Shown here piece by piece: positions 62,921 through 64,000 of a DNA stretch of 64,000 nt. Each line of letters opens with the position of its first letter. Position 1 is the stretch's first letter. The notes beneath the pieces were generated by a model that had not been told where the DNA came from, did not search any database, and was given only the letters and a program-made list of their open reading frames with translations. Location: the NCBI RefSeq assembly GCF_023091745.1, contig NC_068913.1, forward strand, positions 37,454,501-37,518,500, written 5' to 3'. The translations under genes and the position numbers were made by a program. This DNA is from Budorcas taxicolor. Lineage: Eukaryota; Chordata; Mammalia; Artiodactyla; Bovidae.

Positions 62921-63305
62921 CCACAATGATAGGCATGTGGCAAATTATCAAAAAAACTGAGGATCACAGTATTCTGCAAAATATACTAAACACAAAGACT
63001 GACCAGATTCTTAATCATAGGTGTCTTTTCATGTAGCACCTAAATAAATTAAAATAAATGATTACAATTCAGTTATCAGAAACACATATAAAGCTGTATT
63101 GGATTTAATTGAATTACATATAAGATTAGGGACTTACAAGTACTTCCGTTTTGCTAATATTTTTCCAAGTATTAAGGGGAAACAAGTTATAGATGATAAT
63201 ACATAGACTAATAGGTATTTGTCTTTTCTCTAAGTATTAAGTTTTATATTTGTTTTATTTATTTAGCTAAATATCTATTTATATATGTGTGTAAGGATGT
63301 GTATG

Positions 63306-63522
63306 GGGCTTCACTAGTGGCTTAGTCATAAAGAATCCACCTGCCGATGCAGGAGACACGGGTTCAATCCCTGGGTTGGAAAGATCCCTGGGAGAAGGAA
63401 ATGGTAACCCCCTCCAGTATTCTTGCCCTGGAACTCTCATGGTGTAAGAAGCATGGCAGGCTACAGTCCATGGGGTCACAAAGAGTTAGATAGGACTTAG
63501 CAACTGAATGAATAGCAACAAC
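63306..63522 (+). repeat. Bov-tA SINE, plus strand
   Basis: The head 'gcttcactagtggcttagtc' and the Bov-A part are both present. A likely target duplication around ATGTGTAT lies on both sides (about 63297 and 63531). Confidence 0.92.
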
Positions 63523-63588
63523 AGAAAGAAATGTGTATAAGGGTAGATGTTGAAATGAGTAATATTACTTGAAAATATCAGCAAGCCG

Positions 63589-63605
63589 GTGTGTGTGTGT
63601 GTGTG
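63589..63605. repeat. Short (GT)n tract
   Basis: About eight GT units directly precede a reversed Bov-tA, a common arrangement because the SINE tail seeds microsatellites. Confidence 0.9.
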
Positions 63606-63846
63606 CATGCTAAGTTGCTTCAGTCGTGTCCAGCTCTGTGCAACGCTATGGACTGTAGCCTCCAGTTTACCCAAAAGTTAGTTCTGCCCAAAGTTTTCTG
63701 ATTCATTGGAAAAAACCCTAATGCAATTTCCCAGCCAAGAATACTGAAGTGGGTTGCCATTTCCTTCTCCATCGGATCTTCCCAACCCATTTATCCAACC
63801 TGGGACTCCTGCATTAGCAGGCAGATTCTTTCACCACTGAGCCATT
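63606..63846 (-). repeat. Bov-tA SINE with internal insertion, minus strand
   Basis: The reversed copy runs from 'tgctaagttgcttcagtcgt' to 'accactgagccatta'. About 45 extra bases of non-SINE text (around 63667-63715) replace the usual 'caggctcctctgtccatggg' segment. Confidence 0.88.
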
Positions 63847-63861
63847 ACTACTATGTGTGCA

Positions 63862-64000
63862 TGTGTGCTAAGTCGCTTCAGTCCTGTCCGACTCTGTGCG
63901 ACCCCATGGACTGTAGCCCTCCAGGCTCCTCTGTTCATGGGATTCTCCAGGCAAGAATATTGGAGTGGGTTGCTGTGCCCTTCTCCAGGGGATCTTTCCG
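63862..64000 (-). repeat. Bov-tA SINE, minus strand, cut by window end
   Basis: Little-diverged reversed copy starting 'gtgtgctaagtcgcttcagt'. It reaches 'ggggatctttccg' where the window stops, so the tRNA-like head lies outside. Confidence 0.93.

Larger units (their letters stand above)
56875..64000 (+). other. SEMA3D: SEMA3D intron after coding exon C (incomplete)
   Basis: The intron begins with a consensus gtaagt, and no further coding exon is seen to the window end. It contains Bov-tA SINEs, a MIR, an old L1 3' region, the youngest-looking BovB copy (61277-62920) and a cluster of three Bov-tA SINEs at the right edge. Sections 56880-57820, 58020-59305, 59560-60240 and 62935-63300 hold nothing I can assign beyond AT-rich sequence. 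A 20-bp spaced direct repeat occurs at 57611 and 57631. Confidence 0.8.

Noticed and set aside
61660..62926. Minus-strand open frames of 170 and 176 residues as a possible RT gene
   Set aside because: They are broken parts of BovB copy 7: the frames do not join, the catalytic box is altered and the 5' part is missing.
1..64000. CRISPR arrays, bacterial operons, insertion sequences
   Set aside because: The sequence is mammalian nuclear DNA. Repeats present are retroposons and simple repeats with no spacer-repeat structure.

Overview
The window is ruminant nuclear DNA carrying the 5' coding part of one gene, SEMA3D (secreted class 3 semaphorin), on the + strand. The organism call rests on repeats. 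BovB (RTE-type) LINE copies and Bov-tA / Bov-A2 SINEs are scattered throughout, which is typical of Pecora (cattle, sheep, goat, deer and relatives). I cannot tell from the sequence which pecoran it is. The DNA is AT-rich, and no CpG island was seen.

Three coding exons are visible. Exon A (acceptor before 16964, ATG at 17004, donor after 17154) encodes the N-terminus and signal-peptide region. Exon B (35924-36084) and exon C (56812-56874) encode the start of the sema domain. Reading phases agree across both junctions (151 nt, then 161 nt, then 63 nt: 375 nt, 125 codons with no stop). Introns of 18,769 bp and 20,727 bp separate them. The next coding exon was not seen before the window ends, so the gene continues to the right. 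Upstream non-coding exons and the promoter were not identified.

Everything else is intronic or upstream sequence, largely built from transposon debris. There are seven sizeable BovB fragments in two apparent age groups and one short BovB fragment that looks like a poly(A) retrocopy. There are about thirty tRNA-headed or Bov-A SINEs in both orientations, and several L1, L2, MIR and MER5-type remnants. A probable solo LTR of an endogenous retrovirus lies 270 bp past the first coding exon. A U6 snRNA pseudogene, a composite (CG/CA)n microsatellite and several perfect or near-perfect hairpins are also present. Nearly all longer reading frames are decayed BovB ORF2 or SINE sequence and are not host genes.

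I found no new gene system. The observations most worth checking are the retroposed BovB fragment upstream of the first coding exon, the LTR next to that exon, the 12-bp target duplication around the youngest BovB copy, and inverted repeat pairs flanking exons B and C, which could affect RNA folding, editing or circularisation.
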